From Ashinkailepas kermadecensis (taxonomy: Eukaryota; Arthropoda; Thecostraca; Neolepadidae): 64,000 bases of DNA. Shown one piece after another: positions 39,921 through 53,017 of the stretch. Position 1 is the first letter of the stretch; the number at the start of each line of letters is the position of its first letter. The stretch lies in the NCBI GenBank assembly GCA_034440615.1, contig JAOTOM010005138.1:310001-374000 (forward strand). Direction: 5' to 3'. Position numbers and translations under genes: made by a program. The notes under the pieces are model-generated. The model searched no databases. It was given only the letters and a program-made list of their open reading frames with translations, and was not told where the DNA came from.

Positions 39921-41397
39921 ACCGTACGCAGCACGACCGTACGCAGCTTCAATGGGAGACACATGCACCGCGCTCCTTCTCCAAAACTATGAAATCCGGG
40001 CAAAGTTTGACGCCGGGTTTGAACGTGTTTGGTCGCCTGTCGCCGCCGCCCGGCACTGTTCCGCTGCCACGATTGGCGACGCCCGCCGACGAGACCACCT
40101 GACGTACAATTACGCCCTACAGCCGCTACCGAAGAACACTCACCCTTGCTAGGCACAGAGCCGGAGATATACACTGCACTTCTTAGCTACAGAGTGCCGC
40201 TGACAGCGATATCAGCCCCGCCCTCGCGGTCCATTTGATACTCCATGCTACACCTGGAGCGGAGGAAGGGCGGAGGAGTGGAAGGATGCCTTGGCAGCTC
40301 ACTGCCAACTGAGCAGGAACCGTGAGACGAAAACAGCGGAGTACGAGGAATCCTATTTGCCCCGATGACACCAGATATTATCAGCAACTGGCGCATTCGA
40401 CGACAGATCGACTGGTGCTTGACATCCTCATGTCTTATATGTTGACGAAAAGGTCTGCATCGGTTTATTTTGGGCTCTGAATCTAGCTGCCACAATTTGA
40501 GCGCGATTCGAGTAACGGTTTAAGCTATAGCCTCGGGCATATTTGAGATCCTCTTGCAAGGTGTCTTTGATTACTCATAATTGTATAACGAAATATGGTA
40601 ATTACATGAAAATATATATAATATACTTTGTATCTAAAAATGTTCCAGAAACATTGTTGGCATTATATTTTTATTTCGCACTAATTTTGACAAAATGGTA
40701 TCCTGACCTCAGGTCACGTGACCTTCCGTGACCTCTGGGACATTGAAAGTCACACATGTAACCACGCAGAAATGAAGTTCCATCATTTATCTGGTTAAAA
40801 AACAGCTTAAAGATCATGTTTTCATTATTCATGCATTTTTGGGGCAAGGAAAGTGCTGCACATTTTCGCCTGAATCCACTGATAGCTTGACCGCAGTCAA
40901 CATGCTCGGTGTTCGCAGTCAACACGTTAAGGTCAGACAGCACGATAATAACCTAGTTGACGGGAAGTGTCTGGAGTGATGAATCGAAGCGAGTTCACCT
41001 TTTGACAACACGGTAAGAAACTGGCGAAACAACAAAAGCAATGACAAACAACGGTCATACCTAACATTCAGAAACAACAGTTCCTGTGGTCACAATGAAC
41101 GATAACTAAAAACGTGTACACGAATTTAAATGTGTACCTTTTGCCACACAATTCACATCGTTGACTGATTGGCTGTGCACCAAAAATACTGACCCGCTGT
41201 TCTCAATAGATCATCACATACGCCGTGTGGGAAGGGCGGCAGCGCGTGACAGGTCGTGCGAGAGCTCGCCCCATTTGATTTTCCAGGATAGCGGCTGAAT
41301 GTGTATATTGTAGAAGCAGAGACACAACACGTTTAGTACCTTCGTATGCATCTGCATATCTCGCACAAGCTTTAAGCCGGGGTCATCAAAGGCCACT
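39921..41397. other. BAP18 intron, plain sequence
   Basis: No gene or transposon recognised. Near 40695-40745 there are several GGTCA/TGACC half-site-like motifs (GACCTCAGGTCACGTGACC). Confidence 0.4.
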
Positions 41398-41410
41398 GAC
41401 CTGGGGCGGG

Positions 41411-41571
41411 GAGGGAGGAGTAGTCTAGGGGTAAGTTGCCCGTCTCACAATCGAAAGATTGTGGGTTCGAGTCTCACCTGCCGCTACTCTTCGCCCGCGG
41501 CCGATCGGCGTGAGAGATTGGCGACGCTATATGACTCAACGGTTGATGTGTCGTAAAACCAATAACCAACC
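41411..41571 (+). mobile_element. tRNA-derived SINE, copy 2
   Basis: 161-bp copy of the same SINE as at 26752, with box A-like AGTCTAGGGG and box B GGTTCGAGTC. CACAATC-GAAA-GATTGTG forms a perfect hairpin just before box B. A 13-bp target duplication GACCTGGGGCGGG flanks it (41398-41410 and 41572-41584). It lies in the BAP18 intron, antisense to the gene. Confidence 0.92.
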
Positions 41572-42393
41572 GACCTGGGGCGGGTCAAAGGGAGTAATGT
41601 TCCAAGAACTTCAAAGTGCCACCATTGGGAGAAGTTGCAACATATTAACACTGAACTGAGATCATGGTATTATTTCATGAAGGCTAGCATTCTACTCGCT
41701 CAAAATTTGAAGTTAGGGTAGGTTACTGACCTAGGGTCAGGTCAATTTACGGGCTTTTATAATGTTGACAATTAAATTATAGGGTATTTAGTCACACCGA
41801 ACATTATCAACATCATGCAATAAGCATTTTGGCATCAAATATATGAAAGGTCAATGACCTAAGGTCACGTCAAGTATCATGTATGTTATACACAATGCCA
41901 TCTTACACATAATGTTACTGTTGATCGCGACGTCATATGATCTCAATTCGGTTCCAGTGCCACATAGGTCGTGCGATATGAAACGGGGATGTCCTGCCAA
42001 TGGCCCACGATGATCTGATCTCGTATGATCTGATCATATTTGTCCTAATTAGATCTTTATATGTAATTACTATCCAAGCAACATACACCTAGGCGAAAGC
42101 TGAAGTGATCGCTTTAACACTACATATACATACAGTGTAACATAAGGTCAGTTCACGAGGGCAGAAGCTGGAAGTTTACAAAGATGTTTCACCATCAAAT
42201 CGGTATTTCTTGGGAACAAAATTTGCATACTTCAAAAGAGATGTACCGGGGATATTCAAGCTTGAAATTACTTGAACCGACCATTCGGTGTGACATGGCC
42301 TGACCTTGCAATTTTTGGTGTTCAAAACAAGTTTCGAAGAATAAACACAAATACGTAAATGAATAAATAAATAAATGACTAAATAAATGTATA

Positions 42394-42481
<88 letters not shown>

Positions 42482-45048
42482 GGGCCATTCCTCAGGACGT
42501 CATGTCAATGGGTTCTGCGGCCCAAAATGAAGAATGAAGCTGTGATATGAGCTCTAGACTATATTAGCATGCTTATGACAGTTCCACTGTGACTCTAACA
42601 TACATAGTTCGGAAGCTGGTTTTCAAGCCTGTTTTTGACCCGACGCGACCTATCCTGTCTTGAACTTTTCTTGCTATGATCAATATGAATACATTCGTCT
42701 ATGCTAGTTCTTTAAAACCGTGCCGAAAAGAAAACAAACTGCTTTTTTTACCATTTACAGAAATTTTAGTCTGGCCGGTATATTGACATAGGTCTCTGGT
42801 GATCTCAATATCGGTCAAAATACATATACAAGGTATGCTTCGGGTTCCCCATGAACAGAGCTTTCTTACGGTGTTCTGCATTGTACTCTAGCTTACGTAG
42901 ATATAAAGTAGTACTTTCAAGACCCCCCCCCGCCCACCCAGGCGAAGGTGCATCTGTAGGCCGGTCCAGCGAGGTATAATAGCAATTTCGACAATGTGAC
43001 TGTTATGTTGGCATAGATATAATGTGTGCATACGTGATATCTTTGCCATCCAGTGTTAAAATAATCGTTTTTCGTTAGGTGATGATTGATGATTATTGGG
43101 GTTTTAGGGTGCGGCGAAACGTTTTTCGTTAGGTGTGAGATGTCGAAACGAGTACAGTAGGATGTCGAAATTCGCCATGGAAACGATGTCCATTAATATA
43201 ACTTATAAACAGCATAATCATACTGCTGTGAGCGCGCCCGATAGGCTTGCCGGCACAGCCTAACCGCCGACCGGTGACCGCGTGGCCGGAGCCGGTCCAC
43301 CGCCGCGGTGTCCGCTGCCGACCGGTGACCGCGTGGCCGGGCGTCACCGCTGGGTGTCCGCTGCCGACCGGTCGTGGCCAGCCGGTCCACCGCTGGGTGT
43401 CGCTGCCGACCGGTGACCGCGTGGCCGGAGCCGGTCCACCGCCGCGGTGTCCGCTGCCTGCCGCCTAGCGCCGCGGGCGCTAGGTGCCGTCCTGTGACCA
43501 GCCCCGGCCCTGACTCGTGATTGGCTGCTACCCGGTGGGTACCAGCCCAAATGCTAATTGCCGATTGGTCGCTAGGTTCTAGTGTACGCTGCTCGAGGGT
43601 ATTTGGTGTGTGGTGTCCAGAGAGTGGGGGCTCTCAGTGTGCTCAGGGATTCGTGAGCAATATACCTCAGTGCGTGATATCGTCTCTCAACCGACCAGAC
43701 GGACGACGGCACAACACATACGTGTACATTTTTCCTTTGTTTTGAGACACCTAATTTAGTGGTAACTATTTTAGCGATAATGATACAAAATACTTATCCT
43801 TATCAATGTATATTGTATCACAGACCACATCATGGGTAATCCTGGATTTGTGCTAAGAGATGTTCATGCATCAAAATCTGCAATGGAAAGCATCAGCATG
43901 ACACTTATCAACAAGATATTGTTAGAAATTAGATATGAAGACCTCATAACGACTCATCACGAAGCACGATGTCGATACTCCATTGGGAGGGATGTCAATT
44001 CAGTGTTCAGAAAGTGGTACTTTCCACCCTATTTCATTAATAATTTATCACTGTTGCCAGCGTACAGTTTCTACCAAACGGTTAGGTCCTTCACATAATA
44101 TTTATACTTCCGATGACGATCAAGGCCAATCGCTTACTATGATATTTATTAGTGTGATGGTGGATCTGTCTCATTGACTCTGATGTGAATAATTGTGTAT
44201 CCATTTGATGACCAAACTATGGTTCTTTCACCCCGAACAGGTGCAACGATTGCATAGACTGTCAGCTATGGTGCCAACAAAAGCTAAATCGGCCAGCAAG
44301 CATGACAAACAATTATATTTTTTAACCAGAACAATATGTTGTTATTTCAGCACCTAAATGATGGATGTTTGTTTCCATTCGGCCAGATGCACAATTTTCA
44401 ATGTACTAGGGTTCACGACAGCCCACGTGACCTTGGGCCACGAGGTCATTGGGCCAAAGTGAAGTTAAATGAAAGAGAGAATGTGCCCAATATATTTCTG
44501 TGACATTTCCGAGTTCAAAACTCCACGGAAAGGTTTTATAATGGAGATATGAGCAATCAAAGACACCCTAGCAGGGTGACCTATCAAAAATTCCCAAGGC
44601 TATGCCTCCTAAACCGTTGAGCTGAGGAAGCTCAAACTTCAATAGCTGGATTCGGAGCCGAAGAGAACCTTATAATCTCATTTCCGTCCACGTATAAAGC
44701 ATCGGGGTGTCAAATTGTCATTTTACCGGTCGAATTGTCGTGGAATGCCCCAACTAGTGACCTCCCAGGTCAGAATGCCCAGCACGCTTTCGGATGGAAA
44801 TAGACCAAAGGCGCTTTTGGTAATCCGCTGAACTGAAAGCATTGAGCACAGAGCAATGCAATCAGTGTCATAGTGCAGCCGGGAAAAATAGAAACGTCAA
44901 ACCACGTCTGGCATTGCGTCCTGGAGGTGGCGGTTGCCTTGGCTACGCATTCGGTGCGGGAACACGCCGTCGATGTATGCAGAATGCCAACTAACCAGAT
45001 ACCGGCTCTAGTTGGTCTCCCGACACCACATACAGGTCACTTGACACC
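41572..45048. other. BAP18 intron, mixed sequence
   Basis: Contains (TA)n at 42390-42479 and an AGGTCAATGACCT inverted repeat at 41848-41860. A GC-rich duplicated segment at about 43259-43457 is built on GACCGGTGACCGCGTGGCCG. No exon or other gene was recognised. Confidence 0.5.
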
Positions 45049-47175
45049 ACAGCTCGGTCATACAGTACAGATTGGTCATACGACATCACAGCTCGGTCAT
45101 ACATCATAGATCGGTCATACATCACAGATCGGTCATACATCACAGCTCTGTTATACAGCATCACAGATCAGTTATACATCACAGATCGGTCATACGGCAT
45201 CACTGATCGGTCATACAGCATCACGGATCAGTCATACATCACAGACCAGTCATACATAACAGATCAGTCATGCATCACAGATCCGTCATACAGCAACACA
45301 TATCGGTCATACATCACAGATCGGTCGTACGGTATCACGGGTCAGTCATACATCACAGATCAGTCATACGGTATCACGTGTCAGTCGTACATCACAGATC
45401 AGTCATACATCACAGATCAGTCATACATCACAGATCAGTCATACATCACAGATCAGTCATACGGCATCATGTGTCAGTCATACATCACAGATCAGTCATA
45501 CGGTATCACGTGTCAGTCGTACATCACAGATCAGTCATACATCACAGATCAGTCATACATCACAGATCAGTCATACGGCATCATGTGTCAGTCATACATC
45601 ACAGATCAGTCATACATCACATATTGGTCATACGGCATCACAGATCAGTCATACGGCATCACAGATCAGTCATACGTCACAGATCAGTCATACATAACAG
45701 ATAAGTCATGCATCACAGATCGGTCATACGGTATCACGGAACAGTCATACACCACAGATCAGTCTTACATCACATATCAGTCATATACACAGATCAGTCA
45801 TACATCACAGATCGGTCATACATCACAGCTCTGTTATACAGCATCACAGATCAGTTATACATCACAGATCGGTCATACGGCATCACTGATCGGTCATACA
45901 GCATCACGGATCAGTCATACATCACAGACCAGTCATACGTAACAGATCAGTCATGCATCACAGATTCGTCATACAGCAACACATATCGGTCATACATCAC
46001 AGATCGGTCATACGGTATCACGGGTTAGTCATACATCACAGATCAGTCATACATCACAGATCAGTCATACATCACAGATCAGTCATACGGCATGATGTGT
46101 CAGTCATACATCACGGATCAGTCATACATCACAGATCAGTCATACATCACATATTGGTCATACGGCATCACAGATCAGTCATACGGCATCACAGATCAGT
46201 CATACGGCATCACAGATCAGTCATACGACATCACAGATCAGTCATACGTCACAGATCAGTCATACATCACAGATAAGTCATGCATCACAGATCGGTCATA
46301 CGGTATCACGGAACAGTCATACACCACAGATCAGTCTTACATCACATATCAGTCATATATCACAGATCAGTCATACATCACAGATCAGCCATACATCACA
46401 GATCAGCCATACACCACAGATCGGTCATACGGCATCACAGATCAGTCATACATCACAGACCAGTCATGCATCACATATCAGTCATACATCACAGATCAGT
46501 CATACATCACAGATCGGTCATACGACATCGCAGATCAGTCATGCATCACAGATCGGTCATACGACATCGCAGATCAGTCATGCATCACAGATCAGTCATA
46601 CGGCATCACAGATCAGTCATACATCACAATCACAGATCAGTCATATATCACAGATAAATCATGCATCACAGATCCGTCATACAGCAACACAGATCGGTCA
46701 TACATCACAGATCGGTCATACGGTATCACGGGTCAGTCATACATCACAGATCAGTCATACATCACAGTTCAGTCATACATCACAGATCAGTCATACATCA
46801 CAGATCAGTCATACGCCATTACGGGTCAGTCATACATCACATATTAGTCATGCACCACATATCAGCCATACGGCATCACAGATCAGTCATGCATCACAGA
46901 TCAGTCATGCATCACAGAGCGGTCATACGGCATCACGGGTCAGTCATACATCACAGACCAGTCATGCATCACAGATCAGTCATATATCACAGATCAGTCA
47001 TACATCACAGATCGGTCACACATCACAGATCAGTCATACATCACAGATCGGTCATACGACATTGCAGATCAGTCATGCATCACAGATCGGTCATACGACA
47101 ATGCAGATCAGTCATGCATCACAGATCGGTCATATGGCATCACAGATCAGTCATACATCACGGATCAGTCATGCA
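45049..47175. repeat. 18-bp satellite-like array, about 2.1 kb
   Basis: More than 100 copies of an 18-bp unit around CATCACAGATCAGTCATA, with 21-bp variants carrying an extra GGC or GGT triplet. Larger blocks recur: the marker CAGCAACACA is at 45291, 45974 and 46682, so the array grew by duplicating segments of about 0.68-0.71 kb. All unit sizes are multiples of three, which yields long His-Arg-Ser-Val-Ile and Ile-Thr-Asp-Gln-Ser-Tyr frames. It lies in the BAP18 intron, ending about 200 bp from the SANT exon. Confidence 0.96.
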
Positions 47176-47289
47176 CCAGAATAATCACACGGAATCAGGC
47201 CACAACCACACCATGCAGACCGACGAGTCGAGCGAGGCAGATGAGGTCCGAGCGAGGCCTGGCTAGTGGAGCTGGAACAGATGGTGTGC

Positions 47290-47324
47290 CGTGGGCCTCT
47301 CGCGACAACAGCGAGAGGCCCACG
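47290..47324. other. Hairpin beside the BAP18 SANT exon donor
   Basis: CGTGGGCCTCTCGC (47290-47303) and its exact reverse complement (47311-47324) flank a 7-base loop. On the minus strand it lies 56 bp into the intron after the SANT exon donor (47379). Confidence 0.88.
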
Positions 47325-47379
47325 TTGCCGGCACGTCGGCGAGTAAGCCGGAGCGGAGCGGCCGGCGGCCGACACTCAC

Positions 47380-47481
47380 ACGCTGCGCGCCTTCATCGTC
47401 TCGCTGATCTTGGTCAGGTCGGCGGCGAACCGGCGCACGGCCGTGTGCAGCAGCTCGATCTCCTCCTCGCGCCACTTGCCG
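47380..47481 (-). CDS. BACC1: BAP18/BACC1-like protein, SANT/Myb-like exon
   Basis: Minus-strand exon of 33 codons plus flanking partial codons, between the acceptor CCGGCAG and the donor GTGAGT. It encodes GKWREEEIELLHTAVRRF, AADLTKISETMKARS and a split Val. This matches the SANT region of BAP18 (human KWTETEIEMLRAAVKRFGDD, LNHISCVIKERTV). The conserved Trp, Glu cluster and RRF are present. The split Val codon (GT|G) joins exactly to the exon at 37852, across an intron of about 9.5 kb filled with satellites. The upstream exon, which in the family encodes KVGEIFxAAG and LGELTMQLHP, was not found on the minus strand to the window end. Confidence 0.9.
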
Positions 47482-50400
47482 CTGCCGGAGCCGGGAGCAC
47501 GGCGTCAGACCTACCGGCCCCACGCAGGCTGTGTGCTGAGTATACGTACAGCGTGATTACAAGTGGAGCGAGAGGCGCACCCTGGGTTTTGCTGAAGGGA
47601 GGGTCCGACTCGTGGGCAGAAAAACTCGGGAATTATTAGTGGGGCGAAATTATCAATTTGGTTTGCGAGCCCCCTCTCCATATCGCTCCATGATGGACAG
47701 GGGGCTAGTCCCCACTAAAAAAGGAAACTTCACCGTTGGCCGACCAGTGGCGTGAGCAAGATTTTGAGAAGGATAGCGTCTGACATCACCCAACCCTATC
47801 CAAATCGAATAACTCCTCGTGATTTCGGGAACTATATTTTAGCGTTCGAGGTATTTTCAACTTTTCATTTGTTTTCTTGCAAACAAAATCTTCGCCAAGG
47901 AAAGGCACTCCTGGGTGTGGCACTACATGGCACGCCGTGAATGCAGCGGCAGTGTAACGTGGCCCACATCGCCGTGTCGTCACGTGGTCGTCACGTGGTC
48001 GTCACGTGGTCGTCACGTGGTCGTCATGTGGTCGTCACGACACCGGTGGCTCACTGACGACGCTCGAGGCTCGCGATCAGCGAGGCTTGAACCCGCAACT
48101 CCCCAATTTCAGGTTGACGACTGTACCGCTGGCCACCCGGTACACTACAGTTGGCATTCTGCCACTGAACCGTAATCCCATCCCCCCACACACACAATGG
48201 AAACGCACACCATCTACCCAAAACAAGGCCATCCGCTTGGCTTCGACACTGACCTAGCAAGGACACCCAAGTGGACATAGCAATACATGTCCATCGAAAA
48301 AGGAGCCTCTATTTTTGCTGTTCACCAAGGTTATTTTTCTACCAGTCGTCCAACACCGTCAGAGCACTGAAAATAGTGACGTCACGCATTACACCTGTGC
48401 CCTGTTCGGACGTAGGCGTAATGGATTACGTCACTCGGATCTTGACGTCAGCACTTTCTGACTAATGTCGAGCACACGCATCGTCATAATAGTGGACACA
48501 AACTGCGCATTCGGTACGCTTGGTGACATCAGCAACTATCCGAGAAAACACCGTGAAGCGCAGCCCATTATGAACACAATTCTGATTTCAAGCTACATTT
48601 AGATGTCGTGCATCCTGTATAATGTTCTCAAGTGAGCTTACCCGCTCTCATGACCTGGTATGCACTCACATGTCACAGCCATCCGTAAAGTGGTTGCGGG
48701 CAGTGAAGAAGATAAGACATTGCCGAATATAATATGAAGACTTGGGGCACCCACGATGGCAGACTAAGCATGGGTAACCGGCAACAAGGCTATATATACA
48801 TAGATAACCGAAGCACGATCGTACAAGAAAGTACACACTGAAACATGTACGCAAAAGGCGCGCTGTTCCCCGCACAACCACTCTCTGTGGTATGTCGGAT
48901 ATGCCCATGCATACGTCACACCCAGAGCTACTGCGCATGCTTCATTCACATTATGCCCATTATTCGCTCTCCCAAACAGGGCTCTGGCTCGCAAAACTGG
49001 CAGAGATCACCTGGAGGGAGCGGAGTTCACCACTCGGCAGGCTGGGTCCGCAACGAAGCGTCCTGCTGAATCACCCATTCGTCTTCATTTTAGCACACAC
49101 CGAACAACAAACTCTCTACGGTATCTTGGAGTTGCCATTCTCGTGAGACGGCCGGCTGCCGGGAATCTCAAATAATCTGATATCCGACCACAATACAGAC
49201 ATGACTCGGTGACCCCCATTCAGCGCAACGCGCCGCGCGGGCACTCGCTCAGATCCCGCCAGGACTCGTGAGAGATCATCCTTCTGCACACGTACACCGC
49301 AGAGCTGGCGTTGTTACTGCGACGGGCATGCTCCGGCCGGCCCGTCCACCGCGCCGCGGGGACACCGAGCCAGCCAGTCGGCCACGGAAATGAAACCAAT
49401 GAAACTAATGAAACCAATGAGGCGGCCCGCAGCTGCGGCCGGCACCGCCTCGGCACACAGGTCGGCGCCACCCCGGCTCGCTGACCAAGCCGCTGCAACA
49501 GCTGGCGGCGTCGGACGCACGCCACCAACCGAGGCGCGTGCTCGCGGGCGCAAGTGGTGGACGGTTGTATTTGCCCAGTTTACGTGAGCATGTCAGCCGG
49601 AAACGGAAATTTCCGATCCGGTCGATTCGCAAAAGTTCCGATCGCGCGGCCCGTTTACAGGAGCAAGGCAGCCACCTAATTGGATTTTTGCGATTTGAAG
49701 GCTGATGCAATGTGGTGAAAAGTTTCGAATATTTGGCGCATTTTTGCGCTTCTGACGCATCTGCTTCGAGCAACGGCGTACACAGGCACAAGGTATCATC
49801 AATGATCCACCTAGTTAGAGGTTGTTGGGTAGATATATAGGGAATATGTGAATTCGAAGGATTCACGCAGCCGATGACACGTTATCGATGACAACATAGC
49901 CCTTTCTTCTTCGTGAATCAAATTGTGCATTGTTTCCAGGCCAGACTATGTTCTATAGTATAGGTTTCAGACTATGTAATGGTGCATTGTTCTAGACGGT
50001 CTTGTTCCAAACTGTGCAATAGTCATATAAACAGGGTAAATTAGGTTCACTACGCAATCCAAGAGATAAATCAGCAAAACCCAAACGCTGTCACAAATCC
50101 GCAAGTTGAACACTCCGCCACATCGTAAAACTCACGGTTGGGGCACGCACTAATAATATGACATCTCAGCGCCGCTTTCAGCTGTTACATGTCTGATTTT
50201 TGTGTTTCCTCACTAGGTTTGCAAAACGTATTAAAAACAACACGTATACTTTTCATAATTACCCTAAATTTATTCAAAACTTAGCAGAGAATAGCTTCAA
50301 TAAGTGCCATGACCCTTGCAGCCGTACCGTTATTTGTTCATGATTGGTGCCTGTCGCAAACTTCCACCTACCGAAGCGTAAATTTGCGTTAAGCTTATCG

Positions 50401-52704
50401 CATGTTTTGCTACGCAAAAGCCCGTTTACAAGAGCATTATTTTCGCAAGTTTTCCTAATCGCATCGATCGTATTCGTAAGTTTTGCTGCTCATGTAAACG
50501 GGGCAATTGTGCTTGTCGCGGTGGCTTTCTGTGTGATTTCCTGGGAGCTTGTCACGCCATGTCGAGTCGCCCAGAGATGGGCACTTTGTTTTAACAACGC
50601 TAGCTTTCGATTGCGTTCCGACAGCACTAGGCTGACGGAAAGGAATCGTATATTTGTCGACAGCTACTATTTTGTAAATAAAAAGCTGTTCAAACATATC
50701 CTCCGGTATTTTGTTGCAGTACAAGTACTAACCAGCTCGCCCCGAAGAGGTAAACGTCAACTACACACCTTCCGTGTTCCGAATACGGCTCTATTCTTTT
50801 CCGCCCAGCTCTATCTCATCCCGCCTGGTCTGTCCCCACTAAATTGCATTGCCCTATGCATATCCCACTCCACCCGCATTGAACGTCCTCGCCCGTCCAC
50901 GTGGGCACGGCCGTGATCGGCTATCCCCGCTCCTTGACACCACTTCATGGTCCCATGCTTCAGTCCCGTTCCCCGTTCCGCGCGCCGTTCCGTTCCCCGT
51001 TCCGCTGCATGGTTTCTAGCCTCGTCGAACTGTTCCACTTTCCGTCCCTTTCCGAAACGAACTGATCACGGAACCAAGCGATCAAATCACGCATATAAAG
51101 ACACACGCGCGTGGTAACGGGTGAGGTCAGCTGTCCTGACGAGGGACCCGAATTCGCACGATTGAGTTTCGATCAACAGTCAGCTGTTCAGTTGCAAGCA
51201 CCATCGACACTGAACAACTTTTAGCTGCGTTTGCAATGTGGACGCTGGGACGACCTCAGAGGTGGTAACATAGCTTTTAATCTGCTTCTTTCAGTGGAAC
51301 GCTTTTGGGCTGATGCCAAAATCTGCCTGATTGACCGGTCGCTGTCCGACCCATCCCCTGCTCCGTTCTAACGCCAGTCTCTACAATACTAAGAGTATAG
51401 TCGGACGGCATGCGCCATTTTTGGTGGCTTCTGCCATATTCTGCTTCTTATATCATCTAACAACCGAGTTTCCGGTGCGGACGAGGTTCATCGATATGTG
51501 GGCCGGACTTCGATGCGATTCAGTGGGAGAACGGAGGATGGGGGATCGGGATGGGGTGGGGGGGGGGGGGTGGGGGACAGGTGGGCCCTGAAGGAGAGCT
51601 GATGAATCCGGATAATCCACGGGAACAGGCGGAGACATTTCAATGCATTCTCCGTTTGGAGACTGAGGATATTCCTAAACACAGTTTGCTCCGAACCGCG
51701 ATCTGATAATGTATAACTTATACAGTTAGACTTGCAATTGACAAACAGACCACAGCACTCGGCAGTCTTATGCCATGGCATTATGCTAGTCACTGCGTAG
51801 TAAAACTTAAAAATAAAATAAAAACTATTATTAATAGCACCATCTGATCTCCGAGTGGATAACGTGGCAGGTACGACACGTATTGTATGTGCAAGACAAA
51901 CGTTTGACGCTGCAACTTACACCCTTCAACAATGCACATTATTCTATCATACTTGGCAGCATCAGCTGTCTCTCAATTTGTCTAATTGGACATAACCTGC
52001 AGCGCCATTTCTGTTTGCTTGAATTATGGTTCGAATCAAAGTTGCTTCGAACATTCCACTCATTCACTCATAACAAACCTTAGGGACGCATCACCTACAT
52101 TACGATATCAAATGGGAACGTCACAATGTCAAATGGGTAATCTGCCAAACCAAATACACAAATCACTGCCATAAGGAGTCGCTGAAAAGTGCGATATCAT
52201 GGCGCTGTGTCTACGTCACTACATCCGCGCAATCGCCAGGGGTTTTACGACGCCGGCGATTATTATTAGCATTGTGCACGACACTTCCGTAACGTTTTGC
52301 TGCCACTTGGCCGCGGCGGCGATGACAAACGACCCGGCCGCAGTCCAACAAGGTCGCGCGCCACCTCCTTTGTACAAATCAGAGCCACGTGCCAGTTATA
52401 GTCGGTGCAAATCAGACCACCGGGATTCACTCATTGTTCGATGGGACAGAATGTGGGCCCTCGGCACAGCCGCACCGCCACCGTCGCAGGGAAATTACAG
52501 CCCACGCGCAGTGCTTTGTCAGCTATGCCAGCAATTCGGCTAATGGAGCGGCTGGCGACGGTGGCGGCCATCGCCGTGTCCGTGCGGCGAGCAGGTGCGC
52601 TGTGTGTGGCTCAGCTGGTGTGCCGGAGCGACGGCCGCCCCGGCGCCCAGTCGACACCACCGGCAGAGCGCAACGAGCGACTTGCGCCGATCCCCGAGAG
52701 TGCA
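47482..52704. other. Region upstream of the BAP18 SANT exon
   Basis: Probably BAP18 intron or flank. It holds five copies of the 12-mer GTCGTCACGTGG (47981-48036, each with CACGTG) and a GAAACCAATGAAACTAATGA run at 49390. The motif GCCCGTTTACAxGAGC recurs near 49573, 49660 and 50420, with an inverted copy at 50488-50504, and is probably a short DNA-element end. Poly-G lies at 51558. Frames up to 190 residues (50344-50916) have no recognised domain. Confidence 0.4.
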
Positions 52705-53017
52705 GCCGTCTGCCTCAGGAGCAACACAGGTCAGCTGCGTACCTCAGGGGCCATACAGGTCAACTGGTTGGTTGGTTATTGGTTTTACGACACGTCGACC
52801 GTTGAGTCATGTAGCGTCGCCAATCTCCCACGCCGATTGGTCGCGGGCGAAGAGTAGCGACAGGTGAGATTCGAACCCACAATCTTTCGATTGTGAGACG
52901 AGCATCTAACCCCTAAACCACTCGTCCCCTACAGGTCAACTGCGGATCGCAGGGGTCACGCAGGTCAGCTGCAGATATCGGGGTTCGTGCAGGTCATCTG
53001 GTGATCCCAGGGGTCAT
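52705..53017. repeat. 29-bp tandem array, left part
   Basis: Degenerate copies of a 29-bp unit with CAGGTCAGCTGCGGACCTCA and GGGGTCATG. It is interrupted by a SINE at 52767-52929 and resumes at 56451 beyond a large non-LTR element. Confidence 0.85.
52767..52929 (-). mobile_element. tRNA-derived SINE, copy 3, inserted in a tandem array
   Basis: 163-bp minus-strand copy of the SINE family. The 13-bp sequence TACAGGTCAACTG occurs immediately on both sides (52754-52766 and 52930-52942). Its CAACTG form differs from the CAGCTG of other array units, so it is a target duplication and not just array periodicity. Confidence 0.93.

Noticed and set aside
38645..40102. 485-residue + frame with repeated Ala-Arg-His-His and Cys-Thr-Ala-Arg motifs
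   Set aside because: It is the translation of the 35-bp array (3 x 35 = 105 bp keeps every frame open); no flanking domain, and it is antisense in the BAP18 intron.
45270..47266. Frames with HHRSVI or YITDQS repeats
   Set aside because: 18-bp array in an intron; no signal peptide, start context or flanking domain.
50344..50916. 190-residue + frame
   Set aside because: No recognisable domain; contains inverted GCCCGTTTACA motifs suggesting small DNA-element sequence.
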